This document shows, in pieces, positions 1 through 11,809 of a stretch of DNA of 64,000 bases; the first letter of the stretch is position 1, and every line of letters starts with the position of its first letter. Origin of the DNA: Actinoalloteichus hymeniacidonis (GTDB lineage Bacteria > Actinomycetota > Actinomycetes > Mycobacteriales > Pseudonocardiaceae); assembly GCF_014203365.1 (NCBI RefSeq), contig NZ_JACHIS010000001.1, positions 3,968,001 to 4,032,000 of the forward strand. Direction: 5' to 3'. Both the position numbers and the translations under genes were made by a program. Below the pieces are notes generated by a model. That model saw only the letters and a list, made by a program, of their open reading frames with translations. It was not told the origin of the DNA and ran no database searches.

Positions 1-483
1 CACCACGATGGCAAGGGCGCCCCAGCTCACCATGCCGTCCTGCTGCCATGGCGCGAAGATCAACAGGATCCCGACGAAACCGAGTCCGAGCCCGCCCAAT
101 CTGATCGGCCGCAGGTCGCGCTCCGCGCCGATCACGATGCCGATCACCAGCGACCACAGCGGTGTCGTGGCGTTCAGAACGCCCGCCACGCCCGAGTCGA
201 CCGTCTGTTGTCCCAGGCTGAACATGGCGAAGGGCAACGCATTGCAGAAGAACGCCGCCACCAGCAGATGCCCCCAGGTGGCCCGGTCTCGCGGCAGCCG
301 TAGCCGGGACACGGCACACCAGACGATCAGGACGATCGTGCCGAGGGCACAGCGGACGAGGGTGACCTGCACCGGGGCGAGCCCCTCCAGAGCCACCGAG
401 ATCCACAGGAACGTCGAACCCCAGAGCAGGGCCAACACCCCCATCCGCGCCACGGCTGCCGCTCCACCGGTTGCACTGGTCAC
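1..483 (-). CDS. EamA/DMT-family membrane exporter, cut by the window edge
   Basis: This is the N-terminal 161 codons of a drug/metabolite transporter (EamA) family protein; the rest lies beyond the left edge. The translation starts VTSATGGAAAV and shows the family's opening helix with LLWGSTFLWISVAL, a helix around LVRCALGTIVLIVW, and the conserved VAGVLNATTPLWSLVIG segment. Such proteins export amino acids or small metabolites through about ten transmembrane helices. The GTG start at 483 follows a strong GAGGAGG ribosome site seven bases upstream. The gene is divergent from a LysR regulator that starts 92 bases away, the usual arrangement when the regulator controls the exporter. The substrate cannot be told from sequence. 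Confidence 0.85.
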   Translation of the reverse strand, partial: MTSATGGAAAVARMGVLALLWGSTFLWISVALEGLAPVQVTLVRCALGTIVLIVWCAVSRLRLPRDRATWGHLLVAAFFCNALPFAMFSLGQQTVDSGVAGVLNATTPLWSLVIGIVIGAERDLRPIRLGGLGLGFVGILLIFAPWQQDGMVSWGALAIVV

Positions 484-574
484 TGTCGCCTCCTCGTCGA
501 TGTCCTCCCACGATGAGGCCGAACACTCTTCAGAAAAAGCGAAAAGATCTGCACATACCGTTAAGCTTCCCTTC

Positions 575-1468
575 ATGCTAGATGTGCGGCGAATGCAGAT
601 CCTGCGAGCGGTCGTCACCAGTGGATCGATGACCGAGGCCGCTGCGAATCTCGGCTACACGCCCTCTGCGGTGAGTCAACAGATCGCCGCGCTGGAACGG
701 GAGGCGGGCATCGTCTTACTCGAACGGGTGGGGCGCGGGGTCCGCCCGACGGCAGCGGGCCTGCTGCTCACCGAGCACGCCGCCGTCATCAGCCGCGATG
801 TCGCAGAAGCAGAGGCGGCGCTGGCCGAACTCCGAGCAGGGCGCACCGGGCGGTTGGTGGTCCGCTATTTCTCCACGGCGGGCGTCGCGCTGGTCCCGCC
901 CGCCCTGGCTCGGCTACGCCGCGAGTTTCCCGGTGTCCGGGTCGACCTGACCCTGATCGATCCCGCGGATCCGCTGCCGGACGTCGAACGGGGCGACGCC
1001 GACCTGGCCGTCGTCGTCGGCGGACGCACTCGGCCCCGTGATGGCGTCCGACTGGTGCCGCTGCATGACGACCCCTACCGTGCGGTGCTGCCCCGAGGAC
1101 ATCGACTCGCGGACAAACGCGTACTCGACCTCGCCGATCTCGCAGACGAGCCGTGGGTGGGCACGGAGTGGCGGGCCGGACGGTGTCTGGAGATCATGCT
1201 GGCTGCGTGCGCCACTGCGGGTTTCAGTCCGAACTTCGCCGTGGAGAGCGACGATTACGCCACCGCCCAGGGCTTCGTGGCCGCAGGACTGGGGGTCAGC
1301 CTCATTCCCCGCCTCGGTCTGGGGACCCGGCATCCCGGTGTCGTGGTGCGCAGGGTCCGCAAGCCGGAGCCGATCCGCTCCATCTATGCGGCGGTGCGGG
1401 AGGCCTCGGCGACCGATCCCGCGCTGCGTGCACTGATCGACGCGTTGCGCGCGGCCGCACCCGAGTGA
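575..1468 (+). CDS. LysR-family transcriptional regulator
   Basis: A 297-residue LysR-type regulator of normal family length. Residues 1-60 form the winged helix-turn-helix (MQILRAVVTSGSMTEAAANL, then PSAVSQQIAALEREAG), and residues from about 88 on form the two-lobed periplasmic-binding-like effector domain (GRLVVRYFSTAG... ). The start at ATG 575 is chosen because the HTH begins four residues later; an open frame continues upstream to position 8 but overlaps the divergent exporter and has no family similarity. It is divergent from the EamA exporter, so it probably activates or represses that gene through the 91-base spacer in response to the exported metabolite. That target is inferred from position only. 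Confidence 0.88.
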   Translation: MLDVRRMQILRAVVTSGSMTEAAANLGYTPSAVSQQIAALEREAGIVLLERVGRGVRPTAAGLLLTEHAAVISRDVAEAEAALAELRAGRTGRLVVRYFSTAGVALVPPALARLRREFPGVRVDLTLIDPADPLPDVERGDADLAVVVGGRTRPRDGVRLVPLHDDPYRAVLPRGHRLADKRVLDLADLADEPWVGTEWRAGRCLEIMLAACATAGFSPNFAVESDDYATAQGFVAAGLGVSLIPRLGLGTRHPGVVVRRVRKPEPIRSIYAAVREASATDPALRALIDALRAAAPE

Positions 1469-1551
1469 CGAGTCGGTCGGGCACCGTCGACGTCGTCGCA
1501 TCGCACGGCCGCAGCGACCCAAGCCCGCCCTGGAGCAGGTGTTCTCTCCGC

Positions 1552-2739
1552 CTACTCCGGTTTCGGATCACCGCTCGGAAGCAGGTTCTCCACCGTGTCG
1601 GCCGCCGAGGCGGCTCCGCCGGATTCCGCGATCTCGCCGCGCATCCAGGCCAGCCGGTCCCGTATCCCGGGGTCGTGCATGACGCCGTCCACGGCCTCCC
1701 ACAACGCCTCGGCGGTCAGCACCTCCGGGTCGAGCGCGCGCCCGAGCCCCAGATCGACGATCCGGTCGGCGTTGGCCCGCTGCTCGGCCATCTGCGGCAG
1801 CGCCACCATCGGCACGCTGTGGCTGAGGCTCTCCATCGTGCTTCCCATGCCCGCATGCGTGACGAACGCCTGAGCGTGTCGTAGCACGGCCAACTGCGGC
1901 ACCTGTCGGTGAATCTCGACATTCGGTGGCACCGGGCCGAGCAGTTCGCGGTCCACATCGCCGATCGCCATGACGATCTGCCCTGGTCGGTCGGCAGCGG
2001 ATTCGAGGACCATGCGGTAGAACTCGGGGCGGGCGTTATAGGCCGTGCCCAAGGCGATCAGGGTGACCGGCGATGCGGTGGGCTGCCAATCGGCTTGGAA
2101 GCTCCGTTCCGTCAGCATCGGTCCGACGAACTGGAAAGTACCGCCGAAGGTGTCGCCCTCGTATTGGAATGCCCTGGGCAACAAGACCAATCGACTTGTC
2201 GCCTCGTCCCCGTTGAAGAAGCGGCCGATGCTGGTCACACCCTCACTGCGCAAGAACCTGGCGATCCGCGCGGTCTGCAAGAGGAACCGTGGACTGAACG
2301 GATTGATGGTCGTGTAGTTCTTCGCCATCGACCATTCCGCGTTACTCACGAAGTTGGGCCAGGTCTCCACCGAGGGCACCTGCCAGCGCTGCGCGAGAAT
2401 CCGGCCCCACCACGCCAGCGTGCCGTCGTGCACGACGAGGTCGGGCCGTTCGACCTGGGCCGCGACCGGCAGAATCGCCTTGGTCTCCTCCAACAGCAGT
2501 CGCATGGCCCTGACCAGTTCCTTGCCGTGCATCTGTGGTACCTGCTGGGCTTGGTCGTGCGCTTTCCAGGTGGAGACGGTCGGGTGGTGCTCGGCGCCCG
2601 TCTCCAGGATGCGATCGGCGTATTCACGCGGTGCGCAGTAGATCACGCGGTGACCTCGGCGTACGAGTTCGGTCACCAGGCCGAGGGTCGGGTTGATATG
2701 CCCGGCGCCTGCCGGGCCGAAGAACGCGATCAGTGCCAC
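1552..2739 (-). CDS. GT1-family (macrolide-type) glycosyltransferase
   Basis: A 395-residue glycosyltransferase of the GT1/MGT group, related to enzymes that glucosylate macrolides and other small aglycones using UDP- or dTDP-sugars. Visible are the N-terminal acceptor domain with FFGPAGAGHINPTLGLVTELV (the catalytic His of GHINP) and the C-terminal donor domain with the family signature H-R-Q-V-P-Q-L-A-V-L then FVTHAGMGSTMESLSHSVPM and PQMAEQRANADRI. Length is standard. The start is GTG 2739; no clear ribosome site precedes it, so the message may be leaderless. It is convergent with the LysR gene and not next to a biosynthetic cluster in the window. It could be a self-resistance or xenobiotic-modifying enzyme rather than a pathway tailoring enzyme. 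Confidence 0.88.
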   Translation of the reverse strand: MALIAFFGPAGAGHINPTLGLVTELVRRGHRVIYCAPREYADRILETGAEHHPTVSTWKAHDQAQQVPQMHGKELVRAMRLLLEETKAILPVAAQVERPDLVVHDGTLAWWGRILAQRWQVPSVETWPNFVSNAEWSMAKNYTTINPFSPRFLLQTARIARFLRSEGVTSIGRFFNGDEATSRLVLLPRAFQYEGDTFGGTFQFVGPMLTERSFQADWQPTASPVTLIALGTAYNARPEFYRMVLESAADRPGQIVMAIGDVDRELLGPVPPNVEIHRQVPQLAVLRHAQAFVTHAGMGSTMESLSHSVPMVALPQMAEQRANADRIVDLGLGRALDPEVLTAEALWEAVDGVMHDPGIRDRLAWMRGEIAESGGAASAADTVENLLPSGDPKPE

Positions 2740-2829
2740 CCGAGCATGCTATGGCAGCGTGGTCGAGGAATCGGCGAGAACGAGGAAGGAACCGGTGGGA
2801 CCGAACTGAAGACCGCGTGCCGGGGACCT

Positions 2830-4173
2830 TCAGAGCATTCGCACCGCGTAGGGTGCGATGCCCCCATAGCGGACCGGGGTGACGCGGACCTGGTTCCCGG
2901 AGTATGGAGCCTCGACCATCATTCCGTCGCCTAGATAGAGGGCGACGTGGTGAATTCGCCCGCCGGTCTGCCAGAAGATCATGTCGCCCCGACGCATTTG
3001 CGCCAGTGGAACGCGATTCCCCGACTCGTACTGGTATCCGCTGTATTTGGGCAGATCGACCCCGGCTCCGGCGAATGCGAACACCATCAGCCCGGAACAA
3101 TCGAATCCGACCTTCTGATAATCCCCATGGGCGTCGGCCACTCCGCCGTCTCGCACACCGATGGTCGGTCCGCTCGCCGTACCACCGCCCCAGGAATAGG
3201 GCACGCCGAGTTGAGCCATGGCGCGCTCGATGACCACCTCGATGGATCCGGAGGTGGTCGCGGCGTTGTGGACGGGTGCGGGCGCGGACACCTCCGCGTG
3301 GATGGCCGTGGCCACCTGTTCGGCTTCCTCCCGCTGCTGTCGCTGCCATTGCTCGAACTGGGCACGTTGCGATTCCAGTCCGTCGACTGCGGAGTGGGCG
3401 GCGGAGAGCTCCTCCTCGACGGCGGACCGCTCGGCCTCGACCTCGGTGATCGCCGCCTGTTGCTCCTGTTCGGCGGCGATGGCGGCCTCGAGTGCCTCGT
3501 CGGCGGTGGACTTCGCCTGCGCTGCAGCGGCCTCGTCGGTCTCGGCCTCGGCCAATGCGGCCCTGGCCGCCGAGTCCTTGTTGACCTTCTCCGTTCTGGC
3601 CCGTTCCAGTTCGTCGAGCAGGTCGACATGGCTGCCGCTGACGGCATCGAGGAGCTGAGCCCGCTCCAGCAGATCGTCCGGACTCTCGGCGCCGAAGTAC
3701 GCGCTCAGCGAGCCGACCATGGTCCCCTGCTGGTAGCTCGCCGCAGCGAAGTCGTCGAGTTCGGAGCGCACCCGGGCGATCTGCTCCGCGGCCGCGTCGG
3801 CCTCGATCTGCGCGGTGGTCGCCGCATCGGCTGCCCGCTGCGCGACCTCCTCGGCCGTCTCGAGGTCGACCAGTGCGCGGTTGGCGTCCTCCATGGCGAG
3901 CTCGACCTGGGCGAGAAGCTCGTCGCGGCGAGTACCGAGTTCGGCCATCCGGTTGGTGAGCTCGCCGACCCGGGTCGCCGCGTCCTCGACCCGCGCGTTT
4001 CCCCGCTCGATCTGGGCATCGCTTGGCTCGGCGGGCGGTTCGGCGGCGGACGGGGCGCTGCCGATCAGCAGACCGACCACGGTCAGCAGTGCGAGCATCC
4101 GGGAGCGAAGTCCGGACCGATTCCCCATTGCCGGTCGATCGACCGGCTGCCGCGCATTCCGTCGTCCGAGCAC
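2830..4173 (-). CDS. secreted NlpC/P60 peptidoglycan endopeptidase with coiled coil
   Basis: A 447-residue cell-wall hydrolase of RipA-like design. After a short basic leader comes a hydrophobic signal sequence (LALLTVVGLLIGSAPSAAE), then about 230 residues of Ala/Glu/Arg-rich coiled coil (residues ~50-290), then a C-terminal NlpC/P60 domain. The catalytic Cys is Cys359 in DCSGLM and the His is in the pair 408/409 (IHHVALYLGDG), with a Glu in VEAPYSG as likely third residue, the same triad type as mycobacterial RipA. It should cut peptide stems in peptidoglycan outside the membrane during growth or division, with the coiled coil restraining or localising it. Start GTG 4173 is preceded by a G-rich ribosome site; Met at 4128 is an alternative. 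Confidence 0.85.
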   Translation of the reverse strand: MLGRRNARQPVDRPAMGNRSGLRSRMLALLTVVGLLIGSAPSAAEPPAEPSDAQIERGNARVEDAATRVGELTNRMAELGTRRDELLAQVELAMEDANRALVDLETAEEVAQRAADAATTAQIEADAAAEQIARVRSELDDFAAASYQQGTMVGSLSAYFGAESPDDLLERAQLLDAVSGSHVDLLDELERARTEKVNKDSAARAALAEAETDEAAAAQAKSTADEALEAAIAAEQEQQAAITEVEAERSAVEEELSAAHSAVDGLESQRAQFEQWQRQQREEAEQVATAIHAEVSAPAPVHNAATTSGSIEVVIERAMAQLGVPYSWGGGTASGPTIGVRDGGVADAHGDYQKVGFDCSGLMVFAFAGAGVDLPKYSGYQYESGNRVPLAQMRRGDMIFWQTGGRIHHVALYLGDGMMVEAPYSGNQVRVTPVRYGGIAPYAVRML

Positions 4174-4353
4174 GACGCCCCCAATTCCTCGCCCACGCTT
4201 CTTCGGCCACCGATCGCCCGCCGTCGGCTGACTAGGCCGTTCGGAGCAATCACCGGGACTGTCCCATTAGGTCACTCGAGCTGCTACTCGCCTCGCCCGT
4301 GTCTCAGGAACCTTCAGCCACTCGAGGAAAAATCTTCACGGGAAGTGACGAAA

Positions 4354-4863
4354 ATGCGTCGGTTACCGTCCAGTACGCCGTGGTGGCAAAACTTGTGGGT
4401 GACAGCTGCCAGAATCCGCGACGTGCAGAATTGGCCGCGCCACCGAGCCCCGATCATTGGGATCGCCGGGATGACGATCGCCGTGATCGGCACCTTCCTC
4501 CCCTGGCTGCGGTCGGGATCGGTGTTTCGGGACAGCCATCAGACGCTGGGCGTCCTTCGTAGACTGCTGGAGCCGCCGCCTGCCCTCGACACGATTCTCG
4601 GGGCCTGGCCGCTGCTCATTCCCGTGCCTGCGCTCGCCGTTCTGCTCTACGTGATCGGACTGCGCGCCACCGCCGCAGGAGTCGCTTTATTTTTCTCCGT
4701 CCTGATGGGAACCGCGACCACCGTCGCGCTCGTCCTAGGACTCAACAGCACCGCATTGATCGGCCTTTCGGGAATCGGCCCGATCACAACCCTCATCGGC
4801 TTGGCGCTGACCGTGTTCGGCGCGCTCGACGGGTTGTTCCATCGTGTTCCACAGAAGTCGTAA
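4354..4863 (+). CDS. small multi-spanning membrane protein, function unknown
   Basis: A 169-residue protein with about four hydrophobic segments: PIIGIAGMTIAVIGTFLPWL, WPLLIPVPALAVLLYVIGL, AAGVALFFSVLMGTATTVALVLGL and ITTLIGLALTVFGALDGLF. The pattern of a first helix ending in LPWLRSGS resembles small actinobacterial membrane proteins of unknown role. I chose ATG 4354 because GGGAAG lies nine bases upstream; GTG 4345 is a possible alternative, and a much longer upstream frame is only the shadow of the opposite-strand hydrolase. The next gene starts 16 bases after its stop on the same strand, so the two are probably co-transcribed and may act together at the membrane. No catalytic motif is visible. 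Confidence 0.7.
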   Translation: MRRLPSSTPWWQNLWVTAARIRDVQNWPRHRAPIIGIAGMTIAVIGTFLPWLRSGSVFRDSHQTLGVLRRLLEPPPALDTILGAWPLLIPVPALAVLLYVIGLRATAAGVALFFSVLMGTATTVALVLGLNSTALIGLSGIGPITTLIGLALTVFGALDGLFHRVPQKS

Positions 4864-4879
4864 ACGCAGGAGGCATGTC

Positions 4880-6316
4880 GTGTCCCACCCTGGTTCCGGT
4901 CCCTGGCAGCCGGAGAACCAGCAGCCGAATGGACCGGGTTACCCCGGTTCACCTCAAGGCGGCGGTTACCCCATGCCCAACACACCCCACGATGGCCAGC
5001 AGTACGGGGCGCCGTTACCCGGCCCGGCGGGCTACGGCCAGCCGCAGCCCGGCCCCTACGGCCAGCTTCCGCCGCAGGCACAGCCGCCGAAGAAGAAGAC
5101 CGGCCTGGTCATCGGTTCGGTCGTCGCCGTGGTGGCGGTCGCCGCAGCAGCGACCGGCACCTGGTTCGCCTTCAACAACTCCGAGACCGCCGTGGCCGGG
5201 GAGGCGACTCCCAGCGACGCGGCGACAAGGCTGCTCACCGCGACCGGCAGCAACGACGTCGTCGGTCTCTTCGACACGCTGGCGCCGGTGGAGGCCCAGC
5301 TGAGCAGGGACTACCTCGAGGCCACCGTCAGCGAGCTGACCCGGTTGGAGATCTTCGAGCCGGGCACCGATCCGTCCGCCATCCAGGGTTGGGGAACCAC
5401 GCTGGAGGGCCTGGAGTTCGACCAGGCGTCCGAGGAGCGGATCAACGATCACCTGGTCATCACTCAGGCGACGGCGGGCACGTTGACGGTGAACTCCGAC
5501 CTCGCGGAGCTGCCGCTGACCGACAGCTTCGTGGCTGCGGCCTTCCCCGACGGGTTGCCCGAGGGCGAGAACGAGCAGATCGATTTCGCCGAACTCGATG
5601 AGCCGCTGCGCATCGCGACCATCCAGGTCGGCGACGACTGGTACCCGAGCCTCTTCTACACGATCGCCGACTACGGTCTGCGCGAGGAGGGCATGACCTG
5701 GCCCGAGTCGTCGGTGCAGCCGGTGGGCGCCGACTCGCCGGAGGCCGCCGTCCAGGAGTTCGTGGCCGCTGCGGGCTCCGGTGACGTCGAGAAGCTCGTC
5801 GGGATGACCCCGCCCGACGAGATGGGCGTTCTCTACGACCTCGCCCCGCTGTTCCTGGACGAGATCCCCTCGATGACCGACGACCCGAACGGCGTCACGG
5901 TCACCGATCTGCAGACCAGCACGCGGGAGTCCAACGGCAGCACGGTCGTGATGTTGGAATCGATCTCCATCGAGGGCAGCGGGCCGCAGGAGCAGGCCAC
6001 CATCACCATCAACGGCGACTGCATCGACATCGCCGTCTCGGGTGGTCCCACCGACAACATGTGCATCGACGACATCGTCGCGCAGATGGAGATCGCCGCC
6101 CAGCAGGAAGGCGCGGCGCTCCCGCCCGAGCTCGCGGCCTTCGCCGAGCGGCTGCTGACCAACGTCCTCGACATCGGTGTCGCCACCGTCGAGGTGGACG
6201 GCCGTTGGTACGTCAGCCCGGTGCGCAATGTCGGTGAGATCTTCATGCTGCTGCTGCAGAGCACGGAGCCCGGCGACATCCAGACGCTGATCACGGCCGC
6301 CAACGAGACCTACTGA
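4880..6316 (+). CDS. single-pass membrane protein with Pro/Gly/Gln-rich cytoplasmic tail
   Basis: A 478-residue protein of a common but poorly understood actinobacterial type. Residues 1-70 are a low-complexity Pro-Gly-Gln tail with repeated PGPYGQ/PQAQPP units, followed by KKK, one transmembrane helix (residues ~76-98, GLVIGSVVAVVAVAAAATGTW) and a large acidic extracellular part. The extracellular part looks like two copies of an alpha/beta fold: ATRLLTATGSNDVVGLFDTL near 115 and AVQEFVAAAGSGDVEKLVGM near 295 are matching starts. Start GTG 4880 is set by a perfect AGGAGG six bases upstream. A 13-bp hairpin follows the stop. Related proteins have been loosely annotated as FliL-like; I see no reason to assign a flagellar role. 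Confidence 0.78.
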   Translation: MSHPGSGPWQPENQQPNGPGYPGSPQGGGYPMPNTPHDGQQYGAPLPGPAGYGQPQPGPYGQLPPQAQPPKKKTGLVIGSVVAVVAVAAAATGTWFAFNNSETAVAGEATPSDAATRLLTATGSNDVVGLFDTLAPVEAQLSRDYLEATVSELTRLEIFEPGTDPSAIQGWGTTLEGLEFDQASEERINDHLVITQATAGTLTVNSDLAELPLTDSFVAAAFPDGLPEGENEQIDFAELDEPLRIATIQVGDDWYPSLFYTIADYGLREEGMTWPESSVQPVGADSPEAAVQEFVAAAGSGDVEKLVGMTPPDEMGVLYDLAPLFLDEIPSMTDDPNGVTVTDLQTSTRESNGSTVVMLESISIEGSGPQEQATITINGDCIDIAVSGGPTDNMCIDDIVAQMEIAAQQEGAALPPELAAFAERLLTNVLDIGVATVEVDGRWYVSPVRNVGEIFMLLLQSTEPGDIQTLITAANETY

Positions 6317-6355
6317 TTCCACACCCGCCCCGGCAGGGGCGGACACGGCGGCAAT

Positions 6356-6387
6356 CGGGCCGGAAGCGGATCCTCGCTTCCGGCCCG
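6356..6387 (+). terminator. intrinsic terminator hairpin
   Basis: Perfect 13-bp stem: CGGGCCGGAAGCG (6356-6368) pairs with CGCTTCCGGCCCG (6375-6387) across a 6-base loop, 40 bases after the preceding gene's stop. There is no T tract, which is common in high-GC actinomycetes. Confidence 0.7.
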
Positions 6388-6540
6388 ACGTCGTCTCCGG
6401 GGGCGTCTTCTCCGCGACCGCGCGCGGCCTCGATTCCACCGCCCACAATGGGATTCACCGCCGGGACCACACCGAGCTATCACCCCAACGGCGGTTGCCG
6501 GTGATCTCCCCACCGTGCCCGTCGAGATCGACCACCCGAC

Positions 6541-6570
6541 TTGAAACCCAATACAGGACAAGCGTACTGT
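6541..6570 (+). promoter_or_regulatory. acnA promoter carrying an AcnR-type operator
   Basis: The 16-mer CAGGACAAGCGTACTG at 6554-6569 fits the AcnR consensus described in Corynebacterium glutamicum for the aconitase promoter (CAGnACnnnCGTACTG) at every fixed position. It overlaps a plausible sigma-A promoter: TTGAAA at 6541-6546 and TACTGT at 6565-6570 with an 18-base spacer, so a bound repressor would block RNA polymerase. The aconitase start lies about 165 bases downstream. The match is read directly; the consensus is from memory of the literature; repression here is inferred. Confidence 0.75.
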
Positions 6571-6741
6571 TTGTTCTTGCCGCCGTGTCCGCGACGATCG
6601 ACGGCCTGCTCGACGAGCGGGGCGCCAGACCAGACCGGGCACGCCATTAGAAGAAGTCGAGCAGCATGGCCCGCGCAGCTGGGCCAGACTTGACGTCATT
6701 CCCGAACTGACGTGCGCCGTCGCGAGATGGAGTTGTTGGAC

Positions 6742-9573
<2,832 letters not shown>

Positions 9574-9589
9574 TCCAGAGCTGAATTGT

Positions 9590-9622
9590 CGGGGCCCGAG
9601 CGATCCTCTCGCTCGGGCCCCG
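9590..9622. terminator. bidirectional terminator between acnA and an oxidase gene
   Basis: Perfect 14-bp stem formed by 9590-9603 (CGGGGCCCGAGCGA) and 9609-9622 with a 5-base loop, starting 16 bases after the acnA stop. It sits between convergent genes and can serve both strands. Confidence 0.8.
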
Positions 9623-9666
9623 AGCTCGTCTCGGGACCACGGCCCGCCGCGCGGGAGCCCGATCGG

Positions 9667-11679
9667 TCAGTGCCCGGCGTGTCCGTCCTCGTGTAGTCGT
9701 TCCATGAGTGCCACCACCGGTTCGGGGGCCACCACGAAGGGCCGCATCATGCCCATGTCCTCGTGCTCCAACAGGTGACAGTGGTACATGTACTGTCCGG
9801 TCGCGCCCTCGAAGTGCGCCATGATCGTCACCTCCTCGCCCCTGGCCACCCGGATCGTGTCCTTCCAGCCCTCCTCGTCGGGTAGCAGAACGCCGCCCCG
9901 CTCGTATCGGATCGGGGTCACGGTGCCGCCACGGCTCTCGTCGAAACCCGCGACCACCACCGGGTTGCCATCGACGATCTCGGTCTCGTTCACCACGTAG
10001 TGATCCCGGGTGATGGCCTGGAACCGCACCAGGTGCAGGTGTATCGGGTGGACCGGCGCGCCCAGGCTCATCAGGTGCCAGTCCTCCCAGTCCCCGTGTC
10101 GGACGAACCAGTTCACGGTGTCCTCGAACACCCGGGACAGCCGCCGGTAGGTGACGATCGTCCCGCCGACCTCCTGGATCTGGACGAATCCGTCGTGGAC
10201 GGTGCTGCCGTCGAACTCCGGGATGTCGTCGACCTGCGGATCCAGCTTGCGCATCTCCCAGAGTTGACCGTGCCCGGTCGGCCCGTTGGCCAGCATCAAC
10301 ATCCGATGCCGTGCCGAGCGGTGTGCACCGGGTAACCGCCGGTAGGAGCTCGACAGGGTGGTCGGCAGCCGGAATCGGTCGCCGCTCGGCCTGCGATCCA
10401 CCCGGAACTCCATGACCTCGGGGTGGACGGTGTTCGGGTCGGCGTCGACCAGGCGGACCGAGGCGCCGCGCAGCCCACCGAAGTCGATCAGCAGGTCGAC
10501 TCGTTCCGCGGGCGCCATCGTCAGACCGTCGGGCGGGAGTTCGATCGGCGCGGGCAGCAATCCGGAATCGGTGCCGATCTGCCAGGCCACGCCCGGGATC
10601 GGCTCGCCCGAGTCGTCACGCAGTGCGAGTCGATAGGTACGGGCGTTGGCCGAGTTGAGCACGCGGAAGCGGTACCAGCAGGCACGGACCGACAGATGCG
10701 GCCAGATCGTCCCGTTCACCACGGTGAAGGGCCCGCTGAAGGCTCGTTCGTCGACCGTCTTGTGCACGAGCCTGCCGCTGAGCGAGCCGTCGTCCTCCGT
10801 GTCCAGATTGCGGTCGGCGATCACCAGTGGGACCTCCCGCTCCCCGGCGGGCAGGCGCAGCGCGTCCTCCTCCGCATCGCGGATCAGATAGGTGCCGACC
10901 AGGCCGGCGTAGACGTTCCACCTGGTGATCATCATGGCGTGGTCGTGGTACCAGAGCATCGCGGCTGGTTGGTCGTTGCCGTACTCGCACAGCTGACTCT
11001 CGCCGGGCAGCACCCCGTTGTGGGCCCAGCCATCGCTGCCCGCGCCGACGACGGCGCCGTGCAGGTGGGTCACCGACCAGGCGGGCAGCCTGGTGACCTC
11101 GGGGATCGGGGTGCCGCCGCTGAGACCGGGCACCTCCGATGGCGAGGGCTCCCCCTCGGCGGGAGGCGGTACGTCGACCGCCACCACCGGGAAGGGGCCC
11201 TCGATCTCGTTCCGCCATTCGATCCGGACCCCGGATCCCCGCCGTACCTCGATGGTGGGGCCCGGGTAGTGGCCCTCGTAGGCCCACACCGTCGTGGGCG
11301 GCAGCTCCGAGTGCAGCCGCACCGACGTCGTCTTCTTCGTCAGGACCAACGACTCGCCGTCGGCGGCCGTCAGGACCGGCGGAACGCGCAAGGGGTCGAG
11401 GAACCTCGTCAACTCGGTGGTGGGGACGCGGTCGCCCACCGCTGCGTCGAGCGCGCCCGGCGCCGGAATCCGACCGGCCGCGGAAGCACTGGTGAACCCG
11501 GTCTCCGAGGTCGTCGCGGTGAGCGGCGGCCCGCCATCGGGGGCGACCGGGTTCGGGTCCGAGGGCCCCGCCGCAGCCTGTGCGGCGGGGCCCGCCGTGA
11601 GCAGCGCCGCCGCAGTCCCGGCGCCGATCCCCATCAGACGTCTTCGCGAGAGCGACGTTGCCCCAGCAGAGTGATCCAT
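9667..11679 (-). CDS. Tat-exported multicopper oxidase, phenoxazinone synthase/CotA-like
   Basis: A 670-residue three-domain multicopper oxidase of the CotA/bilirubin oxidase/phenoxazinone synthase group, which couples one-electron oxidation of phenols, bilirubin-like compounds or metals to reduction of O2 to water. The copper motifs are complete: THLHGA and WYHDHAM (type 2/3), HPIHLHL, and YHCHLLEHEDMGMM with the type-1 Cys, His and axial Met. The N-terminus SLSRRRLMGIGAGTAAALL is a twin-arginine signal, so it is folded with copper inside and exported. No good ribosome site precedes ATG 11679, so translation may be leaderless. It is the paralogue of the next upstream gene, which lacks a signal. 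The substrate is not predictable. Confidence 0.9.
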   Translation of the reverse strand: MDHSAGATSLSRRRLMGIGAGTAAALLTAGPAAQAAAGPSDPNPVAPDGGPPLTATTSETGFTSASAAGRIPAPGALDAAVGDRVPTTELTRFLDPLRVPPVLTAADGESLVLTKKTTSVRLHSELPPTTVWAYEGHYPGPTIEVRRGSGVRIEWRNEIEGPFPVVAVDVPPPAEGEPSPSEVPGLSGGTPIPEVTRLPAWSVTHLHGAVVGAGSDGWAHNGVLPGESQLCEYGNDQPAAMLWYHDHAMMITRWNVYAGLVGTYLIRDAEEDALRLPAGEREVPLVIADRNLDTEDDGSLSGRLVHKTVDERAFSGPFTVVNGTIWPHLSVRACWYRFRVLNSANARTYRLALRDDSGEPIPGVAWQIGTDSGLLPAPIELPPDGLTMAPAERVDLLIDFGGLRGASVRLVDADPNTVHPEVMEFRVDRRPSGDRFRLPTTLSSSYRRLPGAHRSARHRMLMLANGPTGHGQLWEMRKLDPQVDDIPEFDGSTVHDGFVQIQEVGGTIVTYRRLSRVFEDTVNWFVRHGDWEDWHLMSLGAPVHPIHLHLVRFQAITRDHYVVNETEIVDGNPVVVAGFDESRGGTVTPIRYERGGVLLPDEEGWKDTIRVARGEEVTIMAHFEGATGQYMYHCHLLEHEDMGMMRPFVVAPEPVVALMERLHEDGHAGH

Positions 11680-11809
11680 CCATGCACCGTATGCACTAAC
11701 CGGGGCGCGCGACTAGAGCAGAACCGAATGGATACAGAAAAACCTGCGCGGACACTCCGATCCGGGGGCGCCCTTGCCGTGACCTGGCAAGATCAGCTTT
11801 CTGATCCAC

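Noticed and set aside
2947-4353. Long in-frame N-terminal extension of the small membrane protein at 4354
   Set aside because: The extension is antisense to the NlpC/P60 gene; the ribosome site at 4340-4345 marks the true start.
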